The notes beneath the pieces are model-generated. The model searched no databases. It worked only from the letters and a program-made list of their open reading frames with translations, and was not told the origin of the DNA. Positions 11,199-23,524 of a DNA stretch of 64,000 nt are shown here, in pieces. The position numbers and the translations under genes are program-made. The stretch lies in the NCBI GenBank assembly GCA_031763025.1, contig JASSKH010000027.1, positions 10,200,055 through 10,264,054 on the forward strand, read 5' to 3'. Positions within the stretch are counted from its first letter, which is position 1. Each line of letters starts with the position of its first letter. The stretch comes from Macrocystis pyrifera (taxonomy: Eukaryota; Sar; Phaeophyceae; Laminariales; Laminariaceae).

Positions 11199-11526
11199 AT
11201 CCGTCTCAAGGCACGGAGGCGTTTTGTCACAATTTGTGAAATTCTTCACAAGGAAAAATACCAGGAAAGTTAATGTTCACACATTTGAAGAAGAAAACCA
11301 GGAGAATCTGGAAGAAAAATAAATTGCGCGAAAAAAAATCCCTGGATACTCTGGAAATTCTGGAAGAAAAACTCTCCGACAATAACGGTCCTTAGTCGGC
11401 GCTCGCTGCTTAGAGTGAATATTAATAATGATAGTAGGTTATCCCTTCAAACAAACAGAACAGGAACCAGACAGTATATTGTCTGCACCTGGTACTGTTG
11501 TATGTTATCCTTTCTAATCGTAAAAT

Positions 11527-11800
11527 GCAGCAGCAGCGGGAATGCTGAACCCTCTGCTCGATGAAGAACAACAAGAACTCGTACCAGGTACGGTAAATTC
11601 GGAGGTTTTGCGGCAATCTAAATGTCCCTTACATTTACGATCAACAATGGGCATCGCGCCAATCAGGTTTACGCTCGAGCTCAATCAACCCGCAGAAAGT
11701 TATGCTCCCCGGCAGTATTTCGCCCTCTCCCCCCCCCGGTACACGACTTCATTGTTGTTCTTCATCGAGCAGAGGGTTCGGCATTCCCGCTGCTGCTGCA
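11527..11800. repeat. Inverted pair of SINE-A fragments
   Basis: Positions 11527-11573 (CAGCAGCAGCGGGAATGCTG...) and about 11752-11798 are inverted copies of the same ~47-bp piece of the SINE-A body, with one mismatch. About 180 bp lie between them, so the transcript could form a long hairpin. Confidence 0.75.
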
Positions 11801-12177
11801 AATATATATATATATATATCGATCACAATATAAGTACTACTGCTGTACTTGCTTGTTCAAGTTGTCCACGATATCTCACTATTACATGTGCAGTGCCTAT
11901 ATTATATCTCATATTAATAGTAGTGATGGCCCCCTCTTGCGGCGTCCACTTTGTTTTGCTTTGGCCTTTTACGGAGCAGCCTCACTCCGAAGGTAAACAT
12001 ACTCGTACATGAGCTAAATATTAACATCACACAATAATACATTTAATACGTTTAGTCACCTGTCCGCTCCCTTGGTCTCTTCGAACATGTCGTGCGTCCA
12101 AGATCCGCGCTCGCTGCTCCCTGCCGCTCGGGTGTCACCGGGGCGACTGAACTCACTGAGGAGGCTACAGTATGAGC

Positions 12178-12203
12178 GGGGGGGGGGGGGGGGGGGGGGG
12201 GGG
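12178..12203 (+). repeat. Poly-G run (26)
   Basis: Uninterrupted run of G between TATGAGC and TTCAGTTCAG. Confidence 0.95.
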
Positions 12204-12234
12204 TTCAGTTCAGTTCAGGGCGGTCTAGTAGTTT

Positions 12235-12830
12235 GGACGACAGAACGATGCGTGACGATGACAGAGCCATGTGTGCATGTCTGCGGATGACAGGGCGGTG
12301 ATAGCTAATGATGACAGCGCGGTACGATATCTGCTGATGGAGCAATATCAGGTACCGTATACAAGAATGTATGAGATAATGTCAGCGCGACACCTATTAC
12401 GGGGGTTCATAGTTAACAGGACCTATGGTCTACATAAAAACCTATATATTTGCCTATTTTTACTGACAAAATTTGGTCCCGTTAACTATGGACCCCCGTA
12501 ATAATAAGTGATGACAAGAGATATATCTACTGCTGATATATACTGTATAGAGCAATACCAAGTATCTCTCACTATGGCGGAGTGATACCTGACGATGACT
12601 AGAGCGATATTCACCGATGGCAGAGTAATATATGACGAGGGCCGAGCGATGTCTGGCGACTACAGAGCGGAACCTACTGGCGACGGAGGGGTATACATAC
12701 ACCTTATGATAATACAGAGGGATATATATATATATATGGTGATGGAGAGATATCGGACAATGATAGAGCAACTATCTGATGAGGACAGGGTGGTGCCCAA
12801 TGATGACACTGCTGACGCGTCCTACTCCGG
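12235..12830 (+). repeat. Degenerate GATGACAGAGCG minisatellite
   Basis: Loose repeats of about 30 bp around GATGACAGAGCGATATCTG, interrupted by a TA-MITE at 12397. It is too degenerate to count units reliably. Confidence 0.6.
12397..12501 (-). mobile_element. TA-MITE, copy 3
   Basis: A 105-bp element, TTACGGGGGTTCATAG ... CTATGGACCCCCGTAA, with TA on both sides. The internal order (GGACCTATGGTC first, AAATTTGGTCC last) shows the opposite orientation to copies 2 and 4. Confidence 0.9.
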
Positions 12831-13057
12831 GCAGTTCCACCGGAGATAAAGGCGTTTACACCAGTAGTACAACAAGCAGTAGCAGTACCGAGGGAGACGA
12901 GTGCTACGTAGGTGGGGGTGGGCGTACCTCTGCAATTTTCCTGGCCCTCTCCTCGCTTGAGGAACTCTGTATCGTTAGCAAGTTACCCAAAAAAACGGCT
13001 CCAAGAGAAAGCGTACGCTCAAAATCCTCTTACAGCAGCACCACTGCAGTCTCGTTT

Positions 13058-13122
13058 TTAGGACAACCCACTCAACTTCTCAGCAGTTTGTCCGAAAAAC
13101 GGGAGTGCAGTCCTACAAGGGT
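13058..13122 (+). mobile_element. MITE-B fragment (TGCAGTCC palindromic family)
   Basis: TTAGGACAACCCACTCAACT ... AACGGGAGTGCAGTCC matches the family with full copies at 56245 and 57685. The left end is truncated. Confidence 0.6.
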
Positions 13123-13250
13123 TATGACTCGATGAGCAATCAACCATTGCATCCCATGGCCTAGGCATGTATCGCAAGTTATGGTACGAACAACCCATGT
13201 TGGGTACCAGTCTGACCAGAAATATAAGGTACATTTCGAAATGGTTGCTA

Positions 13251-13356
13251 TTGCGGGGGGCCATAGTAAATAGGACCAAATATTGTTCGTAAAAAAAAAT
13301 GAAATATATAGGTTTTAGTGTGTACCGTAGGTCCTATTAACTATGATCCCCCGTAA
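13251..13356 (+). mobile_element. TA-MITE, copy 4
   Basis: TTGCGGGGGGCCATAG ... CTATGATCCCCCGTAA, 106 bp, flanked by TA. Confidence 0.9.
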
Positions 13357-14600
13357 TACCATCTAAACGCTCCTTATCTTTTACGATCAGACGGGTAGCT
13401 CCTTCGTCGAGAAGCCCTATCGGTCACTACAGTAATATATTGCCTCACAAGGCAAAAACGTGCTACCGCCATACGCAACACCTATCGGGAAGAGTCCGCC
13501 TGGCCGCCAACACGCGCGTCGCCCCTACCCCCCCAACACGGCGGCGCATATTCTCGGAGCCCGTCTTGTGACCGCTCGGAACATGTGATTAGCTACAGTA
13601 GTAATGTGAGAACACAAGATAACAATAACAGCAACAAAAACCGCGTCACACTTCGAACACTGCATTTTCTTTTACTTACTGCCATCTACTCTACCTAATA
13701 CTCTGTCTACTGCTGTGTCTACTGCTGCATCTGCTGCTATATCTGCTCCTCTATATCTTCTGCTCTATCTTCTGTTTCTGCATCTACCCAGTATAAGTGG
13801 TTTGTCCTGTGCCCAAAAATCAATACTTTAATCACGTGATTTTTTATGCCCAATTTTTCGTGGCAACTCAAGAGTGGAGCAACTACAAGTTTTTCTCACT
13901 TTATTTCTTCTCCCACAAACATTCAAAACGCACGCTTCTCTCTACGTCGGCATGCCCGGCGCCTTCTTCTCTTCTCACGTCGAAGGTTGGCATACTGTAG
14001 TACACCTTGTCCTTGCGCCGTCCTTGTCGTCGTGGCCACCGCGATTCGCGGCTGACTGCAGCAGTGCGGTTGCTACTTTTATTATCCGCTGAGATTGCAT
14101 CGTTCATCCTCGCTCTGAGACTCGTATCATATGATACGCACGTCGCCTTTCTGCCATGGTGCGCGACCAAAGCACCGCTGATTTATAGAAACGGGCGGGG
14201 CCTCTGGCGCCCCCCTAAATAGCGTATCCATCCTCCTCCATCTGCTCGTGTTCAAAGCCGCCCCGAGCTTGCCAAGTTTGGTCATGTTGAATGTGACCTA
14301 CTTGCCAGGTACCAGGTATCGTTCTGGGAAAAGCAATTCAAGTATTGGTATCCCACCGCATACCAGGTAGGTATCTGTGAGCAACAAAAGACGTCCTCAA
14401 GTCAAACACCACCACCACTACCGGCTAAGCACCAGCACCAGCAAACGCTTGCCGCTGGTGATGATGGCTGTGGTGGTTGTGGTTGCTCCTTCTGATTGTG
14501 GTAGCGGTGGTGGGCATCTCTATAGTTGCTGTGTGCTCACTAGAAAAAAAAAACAGGTACCAGGTACCAGATATGGTCATCTTCATCACCACGCCCAGCT

Positions 14601-14640
<40 letters not shown>

Positions 14641-14870
14641 TTGTTGCTGGTGGTGATGGTGACGACGATGGGCATGTACATGTCGCTGTTGTTCAAGCAA
14701 GCCTTGTTGTCGTGTTCGTTTTCGAAAAATCTACCTGGTACGTACCTCGTACCAGGTAAAAGGTTTCTGCGCTGACGCGTATCGCCTCAACAAACTCAGG
14801 TAAAAATATCCGATACCCCGATACGTTTCCTTTTTGGAGACCAGACAGGGGGGATACTGAAACCGAGTAA
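13357..14870. other. Gene-free stretch
   Basis: No supported gene. It contains CTGCTATAT-type low complexity at 13690-13790, a (CAG)n run at 14600-14636, and several copies of the short palindromic word TACCAGGTA/TACCTGGTA (about 14305, 14363, 14555, 14733, 14752). Confidence 0.6.
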
Positions 14871-15631
14871 GGGTGTGTCTAAACAGAATCGAAAAGCTCA
14901 ATCGAAAATCGAATTCATTTCGATTTCGATAAAAAATTGCCGAGGTGTCCACAGAATCGAAAAGTGAAAACAGAAGTCCAGGCGAAGAGCAACGGAGAGC
15001 ACAACCTAGTAGGCCGTTCGCATCTGTGCACACATGCCGGCAATCTAGCGCTCGGCAACGCAGATCCACCACACAAGCAGGCAAACGCGACGGCACTTCG
15101 ATTTTGGGAGGTCGTTGGGCCTCCCATGGAGTTGGTGGCGGGTCCAACGTGGACGCCCCGAGATCAAACTTGAAATTATACTGAGAACGAACTTCCGACC
15201 TCGTTCTCGAGGGTATCATCCTGAATTTTCCTCAAGCTATGTTCGCTCTGGCTCGAACGCCGGGAAACAAAGGCCCGAGAACGTCGGGGCTGGTGTTGTG
15301 GTTCGCCTGCTGGCTGTTCACGGGGGGTCTATGCGGCTGTGTTGCCGTGCTAGCTGTGGGTTGGATGCTGTGTACGGCGGTCCTGATGTGATATTTTGAC
15401 GTGGTCGCGTTGACCAGTAGGACGAGCTGAATTGTTGCTGTTCGTGCTTTCGATTTCCTTTTCGATTCCCAGCTGTCAATTTTTTTTATTTTGGCATTGG
15501 GTTGTAAATCGTTCATTTTTTCGGAACCTAAAAGACGAAGGGGAACATGTTTTGACCAGGGACCAATCAACGCCTTGTTTATTATCAATTCGATTTTCGA
15601 TTTTCGATTTCGATTCTGTTTAGGCACACCC
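14871..15631. mobile_element. Harbinger-like non-autonomous DNA transposon, 761 bp
   Basis: Inverted ends GGGTGTGTCTAAACAGAATC and GATTCTGTTTAGGCACACCC, followed inside by further mirrored AATCGAAAATCG blocks. The element is flanked by TAA at 14868-14870 and 15632-15634. A 3-bp TAA/TTA duplication and G-rich ends fit the PIF/Harbinger superfamily. No transposase frame is visible, so it is non-autonomous or decayed. Confidence 0.85.
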
Positions 15632-15634
15632 TAA

Positions 15635-17060
15635 GAGCCCATCTTAACGGGGAACATTAAATTTCATTATTTATATATAAAATAAAATTCCAATGAATTT
15701 TAATTTGATTTCGAAAAAAAAACGTGTTTGTATCCTACCGGGAAACGGCGCATTCATTGTCACACAAAAAGGAAATCGAAACAACCTTGAATAACGCAGC
15801 GCGTCACACAACGCCCAGCCGACAAACAGCGACGAGCGTAGACGAGAGCGAAGGTTTGCGTTGTCGCGTGCGCGCCGCCGCCAGCATTTTTTTCTTTTTG
15901 GTGGCGCAGGATAGGAAGCTATCACTATCAGGGTGCCTTGGGTGGGCGGAGGGAGCCCTCAAGCGCCACGTGCGGAACAGCAACGGTGTTGCAGCTATCG
16001 AGGTCTCGAGCGTATCCTCTGTTTTTTTGCTCGTTTGCTCGGTTTTCGTGATGGTTGGCCGATCGAGCAGGCCGAAAAATTGGGCTTGCGGCCGCCATGA
16101 TTTCTTTTGAGGCGCCACCGCCGGGGTACGATGTGCTATGGTCTGTGGCCTTGGGCGCGGCTATTGCGCCGGTCGCCAGTCGTTGAGGTTCGCGTGTTAT
16201 CGCCTCGACGGTGGTCACCGAAGCGGCCAAGAATCAACCCAGACTCCACCGGGGGTGTTGACCCACCATGAACATGCTACATCAAGGCTGATCAACTCCA
16301 AAATTCGAAATAAAAATTAGAAAAATCACACGAAACAAGTCCCAAAAGACTTTTCATTCAAATTGATTTTTTCTAATTTGCCCCTTCGAATTTTTTGCCT
16401 GGTCGTTCACTCTCCGGCGAATCAGATGCAAATTAAATAAGAAAAAAAAAAAAAATCGAGCTAAATTGAAAGGACCAAAAGTCCTCGAAAAGATGGGGGC
16501 CCTAAACAACCTTCGCAAAAAAAAAAAAAAGTAAAATCGTCCAGAAAATCCCTCTTTCCCCCATTTGGTTTGTGTCCTTATTCACCTGTTTTTGGAGTGC
16601 TACTGACTGTTATTGTCGGCCTAAACCACGCAGGGTGTGGGAATAGTACGTGTGCTCTTGCCGTCCGATACTGATTCCAAGCACCTTGTCTTATTCTCAC
16701 GCGTTTGCATCAATTACTGCTGTTGTGCTGTTCGTGTCTGTTGCCGACGTTGTTGGCCTCTTACGGTCGGAATCGTACGTGTCTGTTTCTGTCCTACACT
16801 AATTCCAAGTACTTTTCCCCCCAGTAGCGTGGGAGCAGTTCTAACGGGGTTATTACTACAAAGAACGACGGGAATGGGGAGCGTGACGTATGCTCCCAAA
16901 CTGGCCAATGCCAACACATACAACATATATGTCCAATAGAAGAATCGCCAGCGCAGTAGCTTGTTGCAGTTAGGACTTCGATCACCTCAAGGCATCCGTC
17001 TCACGCTCCTCATTCCCACCCTCCTAATACAGTACTATATTCGCGGTGTCTCGCCTGTTA
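15635..17060. other. Gene-free stretch
   Basis: AT-rich low complexity with A-runs at about 16441 and 16516. A diverged direct duplication of about 130 bp occurs at 16640-16830 (blocks GAATAGTACGTGTGCTC and GAATCGTACGTGTCTGT, each followed by ATTCCAAG). No gene supported. Confidence 0.55.
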
Positions 17061-17167
17061 TTACGGGGGTCCATAGTTAACGGGACCAAATTTTGTCAGT
17101 AAAAATTGGTAAATATGTAAGTTTTTATGTATACCATAGGTCCTACTAACTATATAGACCCCCGTAA
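17061..17167 (+). mobile_element. TA-MITE, copy 5
   Basis: TTACGGGGGTCCATAG ... ATATAGACCCCCGTAA, flanked by TA on both sides. Confidence 0.9.
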
Positions 17168-19094
17168 TAGTACTATATACTTCTGGAGGCTGGAGAGGGC
17201 CAAAACATGCGTTCGTGGAATTCGATTGTATAATAGGCGATGGTCAAAACTTTAACCTTTTCACACGGGCCACCAAAAAGCACGAAACGTTCACAACAGC
17301 AGCCACGCACAAGGACGCCGACCACACTCGTACTTCCCACTGCTGCCAAGGTGCTGTAGGGCAAGACTACCAGAGATCGCCTTCTCGGCTCAACTATTCC
17401 ATGTGTGATCCGGTTGCAACAAGTACTACCGCTGTATAATAGCGTACTTTCGAGCTGAAATTCAAGAAGCATTCTATTAATAATAAACAGGCATCTCATT
17501 GGTCCAGCCAGACCTCTGGCGGCATAAAACATTATTCATACTGCGACCGAAGCATGCTGTGGTCGTGAAATGAAAAAACGCGGATGGGGGGGAAACGGAA
17601 ACCCCTTTCCCTTAAGAGAGGAATACTTACATCTATACATAGTTTTGTGGTCAAACACGGTTTCTGCCGCGCGCATACCGGATATATTTGGTATCGCCCG
17701 TATTACTCCTATGTGCCAGTCTCTTGCCCCCCAAATAGCGTGCCCTTCTATTTGCTTCTCAAGCCTGTTGATTCAATTTATTTCTAGCCTCTCACATTCG
17801 CTTCAGAACTTCTTCCTTCACTGTGGCCGTGGAGGCGGGGCGGGCGCTTATTCCCTAGTGCCTTATATTTTATACTTTATCTACTCTGCCTCCCCCCCAC
17901 ACACACACCGTACCATACACACCTGGAAACAGCCCTGTCCCGGCTCCTGCTCCTCCGACAGCTGGGGCTGCGGCTTCGGCTTCGACTACTCCGCCTGTAA
18001 AAACAGTCAACGGATCCAACGAATCCAACGGATTTACCGGGTCAAACGAAGTAGTGCAGCGCAGGGGACAGGGGACAGCCTCATCGGTCTTGCTCTTAAT
18101 TGATAGCAGCAGCAGAGGCATGGAAAAAACAATAAAAACAAAACAAGTACCAGGTACAGGTATGCTCTTCTGCAACGTAGAATCCTACGCGATTGTTGAA
18201 AGCAGCTCCGCACCGAACCACCGAACACCCTCAACCCTCGACCCAAAGCGCCCGTTAAGCGCCGCCCCGATCCGCATTGCTATGCGCAAGGAGGGTTGCG
18301 GAGACAGTGACTTGGGCTGAGGATGGATGTTGTCGTGACGAGGGTTAGGGGTGGGGGGGTGTGCAACCGAGCCGTGTGGTAGCGTGTGGCGTGCCAGGAA
18401 AAATCTCCCGTTGAAGATTTGTGCCGGTTCCTCCGCCGTACGTCGTGTTTGGCGAATGTGATTCGTTAATAACAACGCCGACAACGGCCGTGAGGGTCTC
18501 GGTGATGACAGCATAATACCTGTGACACGAAGCACAGCCGTCCTGACACATCTTTAATCGCTACGAAGCGCAACAAGGACCTCGGGATTCTATGTAGCGA
18601 AACCAGGCGCAACTCTCAACTTCCTTGACATTCCTTCTTCGTTTTTTTGGGGCGCATTTTCGAGGGTTTGGTTTGTTTTTGGTTGGGATGCCACGTCTCA
18701 TAAATACTTTCAGGTACGTGACGCAACAAGTGCGAAACAGTCAACCAACAACCAACCCAAACAAAACTAATGGAAACAAGGGGGAACGCCTTTTTCCGGG
18801 AGCCTGGTACTGGGGACACACTGCAGAAACGAAAATGCTATGCTACTTATGTACGCGTGACAATACCTTGCAATCGCAGAAAAAACACGACGAAGAAATC
18901 ACGAATGGCCCCCCTCCGCACGGAGCAAAAACAAAAAAAAACGAAAAAACTGGAAAATATGGTGAACACTGCGTTACGGCTAACGACTGACGAGGCATGC
19001 CAGCAGAGAGGGGATTGACGCAAACAACTGCAAAGTGTACTCCTGGTCTCTGCCGGGGAGCGAAGCGGAGCCGTCGTGGAGCGGTTTGGCGTCG
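17168..19094. other. Gene-free stretch
   Basis: Short low-complexity blocks (AACGGATCCAACGAATCCAA near 18010, A-runs at 18880-18950). I see no exon with convincing splice sites. Confidence 0.55.
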
Positions 19095-20505
19095 GTTTCG
19101 TGCGTTGGCGGTTTCGCTTGCCGATGGCTATGCCTACCGACGGTTTCGCCTGTTGACGGTTTTGCCTGATGGCGGCTTCGTCTGATACTAGTTCCGTCCG
19201 TAGGCAGTTACGCTCGCCGACGGTTTCGCCCGCTGACGGTTTCATCCACCGACGGTTTCACCCGCCGAGGATTTCGTCCGTTGGCGGTTTCGCCCGCCGA
19301 TGGTTTCACCCGCCGACGGTTTCGTCCACCGACGGCTTCGCCTGTTGACGGTTTCGCCCGTTGATGGTTCGTCTGTTGGCGGCTTCGCCTGTTGACGATT
19401 TCGTCCGTCGACGATTTCGTCTGATATCGTTTTGTTCGTCGATGGTTTCGTCCTATGTCGATTTCCCCCCACGACGTCATCGTGTGATATCGGCTTTGTC
19501 TATTGGCGGTTTCATCCGATGTCGGTTTCACCCGCCGACGGTTTCAACCGCCGACGGTGTCGTCAGTTGGCGGTTTCGCCCGCCGACGGCTTTGTCCGCC
19601 GACGGTTTCGCCCACCAGCGGCTTCGCTTGTTGACGGTTTCGTCTGTTGACGGTTCCGCCTGATGGCGATTTCGTCCGTCAACGGATTCGTCTGATATTG
19701 TTTTCGTCCGTTGGTAGTTTCGTCCGATGTCGATTTTGCCCGCTGACGGTTTCGCCCGCCGACGGGTTCGCCCAACGACGTCATCGTCGACATCGGCTTC
19801 GTCCGTTGGTGGTTTCGTCCGAAGTCGATATCGCCGGGGTACGGTTTCATCCGCCTACGGTTTCGCCCACCGACGGTTTCGCCCGCTGACGGTTTGGTCC
19901 GCCAACGATTTCGTTTGTTGGCGATTTGACCCGATGACGGTTTCGTCCGTCGACGGTTTCGCCCACCGAAGGTTTCGCCCGTAGGTGGATTCACCGGCCG
20001 ATGGTTTCGTCCGCTAGCGGTTTCACCCGCCGACGGTTTCGTCCGTTGACGGTTTCGCCCGCCGACGACGATGGGGGCTTGGGAATTTAGCCCGGCGACG
20101 GTTTCGTCCGATATCGGTCTCATCCGTTGATGGTTTCGTCCGGTGTCGAAATCGCCCGCCGCCGGTTATGCCCGCCGCCGGTTTCATGCGGCGACGGTTT
20201 CGTCCGCCGCCAGTTTAGTCTAATATCGAATCTGTTCGTGGATGGTTTCTACAGGTCAGTTTCATTCGCTGACAGTCTCGCCCGCTACCGGTTTCGTCCT
20301 ACGAGTATACTGATTTCATCCTATGCTGCTTTCAGCTTTTCATCCGCTAATATAGCAGCTTCGTCTATTGACGGTTTTGTTCGACGCCCATTTTCATTTT
20401 CATGCGATGCCCGTTTCATCCATTGACTGGCCGTTTCGCCCTGTGTTTCGTCATATCTCAGAGGACGTTTTCGTCCGTTCACGGTTTCATCCACCGTCTC
20501 GCGCG
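19095..20505 (+). repeat. 16-bp minisatellite GACGGTTTCGCCCGCC
   Basis: About 1.4 kb of diverged head-to-tail units of GACGGTTTCGYCCGYY, roughly 85 copies, with a non-repeat interruption near 20070-20093. Because 16 is not a multiple of 3, every three units (48 bp) rotate through all frames. Minus-strand frames of up to 186 codons (Arg/Lys/Pro-rich) therefore arise from the repeat and need not be genes. Confidence 0.92.
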
Positions 20506-20867
20506 GTTTCAACCAAGACAGTATTATCTGCGGTGAAAATACCAGTAAGAAAAGTACCTCGATCGCCTGTCCCTGCTGATGCTTCGGCTAAGGCTGCGCG
20601 CCACACCCCCATCCCCGGGGCTTGGACTGCGCCCTTTCTGCCTTCTAAAATCCCTTGTACGAACGGGAAGCGGTAGCAGAGACGCGGGAAGAAACAGAAC
20701 GGATCGGATCGGAACGGAATAGAACGACACGGATAGGAATCGGAACGAAAATCGGAACAAAATGCTACTTATAAAAAAATACTACGCACACGTACGCGTA
20801 TAGGGTACCAGGTACACAAAAAGCAAGCCCAGCCTCCCCCCCCCCCCATCCCCGCCCCCCCTCCCTA

Positions 20868-21562
20868 TGTATGTTATACATAGGTCAGGTTGGCGTCAGT
20901 TGGCAACGAGCTCCCATTGTGCGGAGTAAAGGTTCTCCACCCCACACACATGATCAACCCGATCGCCACCTGTGACCGACCGCAAAGAACAAACGGTACC
21001 CAGGCTGTCTAGCTCACGTAGTGAGCGGCTTGTTTTGAAATCGTTGCCAACCGACGCCAACCCAACCTATGTATGCATACATAGGTTGGGTTGGCGTCGG
21101 TTGGCAACGATTTCAAAACAAGCCGCTCACTACGTGAGCTAGACAGCCTGGGTACCGTTTGTTCTTTGCGGTCGGTCACAGGTGGCGATCGGGTTGATCA
21201 TGTGTGTGGGGTGGAGAACCTTTACTCCGCACAATGGGAACGATCGTGTCACGTGTTTATGGTAAGGCACCCCAGAGGCAGTTACATAGTAACCCCATTG
21301 CTGTCTCCGGAAGTGGCCACAACGGAAATTAAATTTTACTCATTGAAGCTGTCGTCCAATATGCAAGTCCGCCTCAAAACCGGTTCCTAGTAGGATGCAG
21401 CTCACCCTTCATGCGACTTGCCGAACACCTCACGGCGCTTCGCGATTGGTGCAAGCAATGTCTGCCTGGTCGATGAAAACCAGACATGCTCCGTCCCGGC
21501 ATTGTAGGGATGCGAGGGTCTATGTTAATACGACTACGAACATGCATGATATCGAGTACACC
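20868..21562 (+). mobile_element. SINE-C, copy 2, with a rearranged 5' half
   Basis: A short plus-strand SINE-C start (TATGTATGTTATACATAGGT) follows a C-rich run at 20838. It then switches into an inverted copy of the element's 5' half, and from 21076 continues as a plus-strand copy to ATGATATCGAGTACACCCCA, which runs into poly-C at 21568. The junction forms the palindrome described separately. Confidence 0.85.
20912..21239. repeat. Perfect 328-bp palindrome
   Basis: Two 164-bp arms meet at 21075/21076 in the centre CCTATGTATGCATACATAGG, with no spacer. Comparing the arms base by base I found no mismatch until the outer ends at 20911 and 21240. The arms are the 5' part of SINE-C. Confidence 0.92.
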
Positions 21563-22368
21563 CCACCCCCCCCCCCCCCCGTATCCACACAAAAAACTAC
21601 TGCCACATATCCGCGGAACCGTACACGACAACGAAGCAAAATTTCGCAATCGATCCTCCCTCCCCCACTCCCCTTCCTCCTCCCCCCTCCCCCCCCCCCC
21701 CTGTCCTTCCCCTCTCCCCCTATTCCGCACCTCCCACGGCCATAACCCCTGTCGAACTCCTCCAAGTCCAAGTCTCCTCGCCGCCCACGACCTCTCACAC
21801 GCGGCGTCTCTCCCAGTCCGAAACCTCTCCGGCAGACCCACCACCACCGCCACCGCCTTTCCCCCCACTATATCCCCCCCCCGCCCCTGGCCATGATGCC
21901 CATGCTGACCCCGAGCCGTCCCCGCCCCCCCCGCCATCGTCGATCACGGTCGTCGTGTTCGGGTCTGGTCGGAGCGGACGATGGCAGGGCCAATTATAGG
22001 AGGGGGAGGGGAGGCAGGGGTGGGGTAGGGGTATGGGTGGTTAGTCGGGTGTGGGCGCGTGGTTGCGTGCGTCAGTGGGTGGATTGGTGGGTGGGTACTC
22101 GTCGGTGGTTGGGGTGGGTGGGCGGGCGGGCGGGAGAATGGATGGACGGGTGGGAGGAAGCTCAAACGAGACGCAACACCTATCTGAGGGTTTTGCCGCG
22201 CGCGCGCGCTCTCGATCGCTCGAAAAGCGAATTTTTCGAGGCGGGGGGGGGGGGGGGGGGGAGGAGGAGGCGGTACAAATTGAATATCGACGTTTCATGT
22301 GAGCGCTTGTTTGAGAAGGGGATGGGGGTCGTTTCAGGCAAGGCTAATCTTGAGGTGGTGAGGCGGGA
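21563..22368. other. C-rich then G-rich low-complexity stretch
   Basis: Poly-C and CCCTCC-type sequence from 21565 to 21890, then GGGTGG/GGCGGG sequence and a poly-G run at 22242-22261. Long open frames on both strands are Pro-, Arg- or Gly-rich by composition. No gene supported. Confidence 0.55.
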
Positions 22369-22384
22369 GGGGGGGGGGGGGGGG

Positions 22385-22449
22385 TACTCATTTGTTGCTT
22401 GCCTAGGTCATTTGACCATTGACCATGCATCCAATTTGGGACGGAACGC
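22385..22449 (-). mobile_element. LINE 3'-end fragment between G-runs
   Basis: On the minus strand it reads GACGGAACGCG-proximal sequence, then GCATGGTCAATGGTCAAATG and CAAGCAACAAATGAGTA, then poly-C. It matches the last ~60 bp of the LINE at 23540. G-runs flank it at 22369-22384 and 22450-22458. Confidence 0.8.
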
Positions 22450-22458
22450 GGGGGGGGG

Positions 22459-23524
22459 AGCGACGGGGTTTTCCAGTTACCAATCGGGGAAACCTGTCGG
22501 GAAACACTCCTACAGTGTCAGCGCCCACGCCTACGGTAGCGTGCGAACGAAGACGCGAAACTGGCAGAAGACAAAGCCTCTTCGCAACGTGTAAGCCAGC
22601 TAGTGGCCAGCCGACTTGCTGGCTCAAGTCCGGCGAGCGAAGCTAGCCAAATCAGCCCTCCCAGGCAGAGGGGGCTCCGTCGCCCCCCCCCCCCCCCCCC
22701 CCGCCAAAAGGTATCCCGAATTTCAACAATACCTTGTACAAGTATACTTTGTGTAAGTATGGATCCCCATGAAGTCAGACAGTCGGCACCTCGGGGAAAC
22801 GACTAACAATTACAGTAGTCCGACTCATTGTTAGTTGGTGACTTAAGTCGTACCGACTCCCAGCTGTAGAAAACCAGACATCTATCTGCCCCAAAAGATG
22901 TGGTCCATGAAAGGCAGATCCGATCTGGTATCATCGTCTGCCAGACGCATGCATTTTATCCATCCGTCCGTCCATCCGTTCGTACCTGCGAGGGTCTAAC
23001 GGTACATCCGCCGCCGATCCGAGCATCCCCATCCCTTCTCCGGGGCCGCCTGCCCTGGTGAAGAGACGATGGGGGTCTTCTGGCTCCGCGTCGCTTTCGC
23101 CATCGGTGCCCTGTGAGCAGAGGGGGCCGGCCGTCGTAGAAAAACGAATGTTTTTGTTTGTTTGTTTGTTGATTGTCGATGGTTGATTGGCTGCTGATTA
23201 TTGACTACTAATAGTGATTCTTGGTTTTCGATGGTACCGATGATCGGTTTCGTATCGTTGATTTGTTGGTTTCTTGGTTGTTGGTTGTTGTTGTTGGTTT
23301 TATTGATTTGTTGATGGTTCGTTGATAAGTGGACAAATGATGGTTTGACTGTTGATTGATGGTCATCCAATGCTGAGTGGTGATTGTTTTGTGGTTGTGG
23401 CCGAACATTGATTGTTGAGGGTCGAATAAGGGGTATTAATTGTTGAATATTGATTGTCGATATTTGCTCAGTGTTTATTGATTGTTGGTTGGTCAGTTCG
23501 TCGACGGAACGGAATGGATAGCGA
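22459..23524. other. Gene-free stretch
   Basis: A C-run at 22682-22702, then a TTG/GATTG-rich degenerate repeat from about 23150 to 23500. No gene supported. Confidence 0.55.

Noticed and set aside
19095..20505. CRISPR array
   Set aside because: The 16-bp units are directly adjacent and degenerate, with no unique spacers, and the DNA is eukaryotic.
21374..21937. 187-codon Gly/Arg-rich minus-strand frame
   Set aside because: It is produced by C-rich low complexity and the SINE-C tail. No splice sites or domains.
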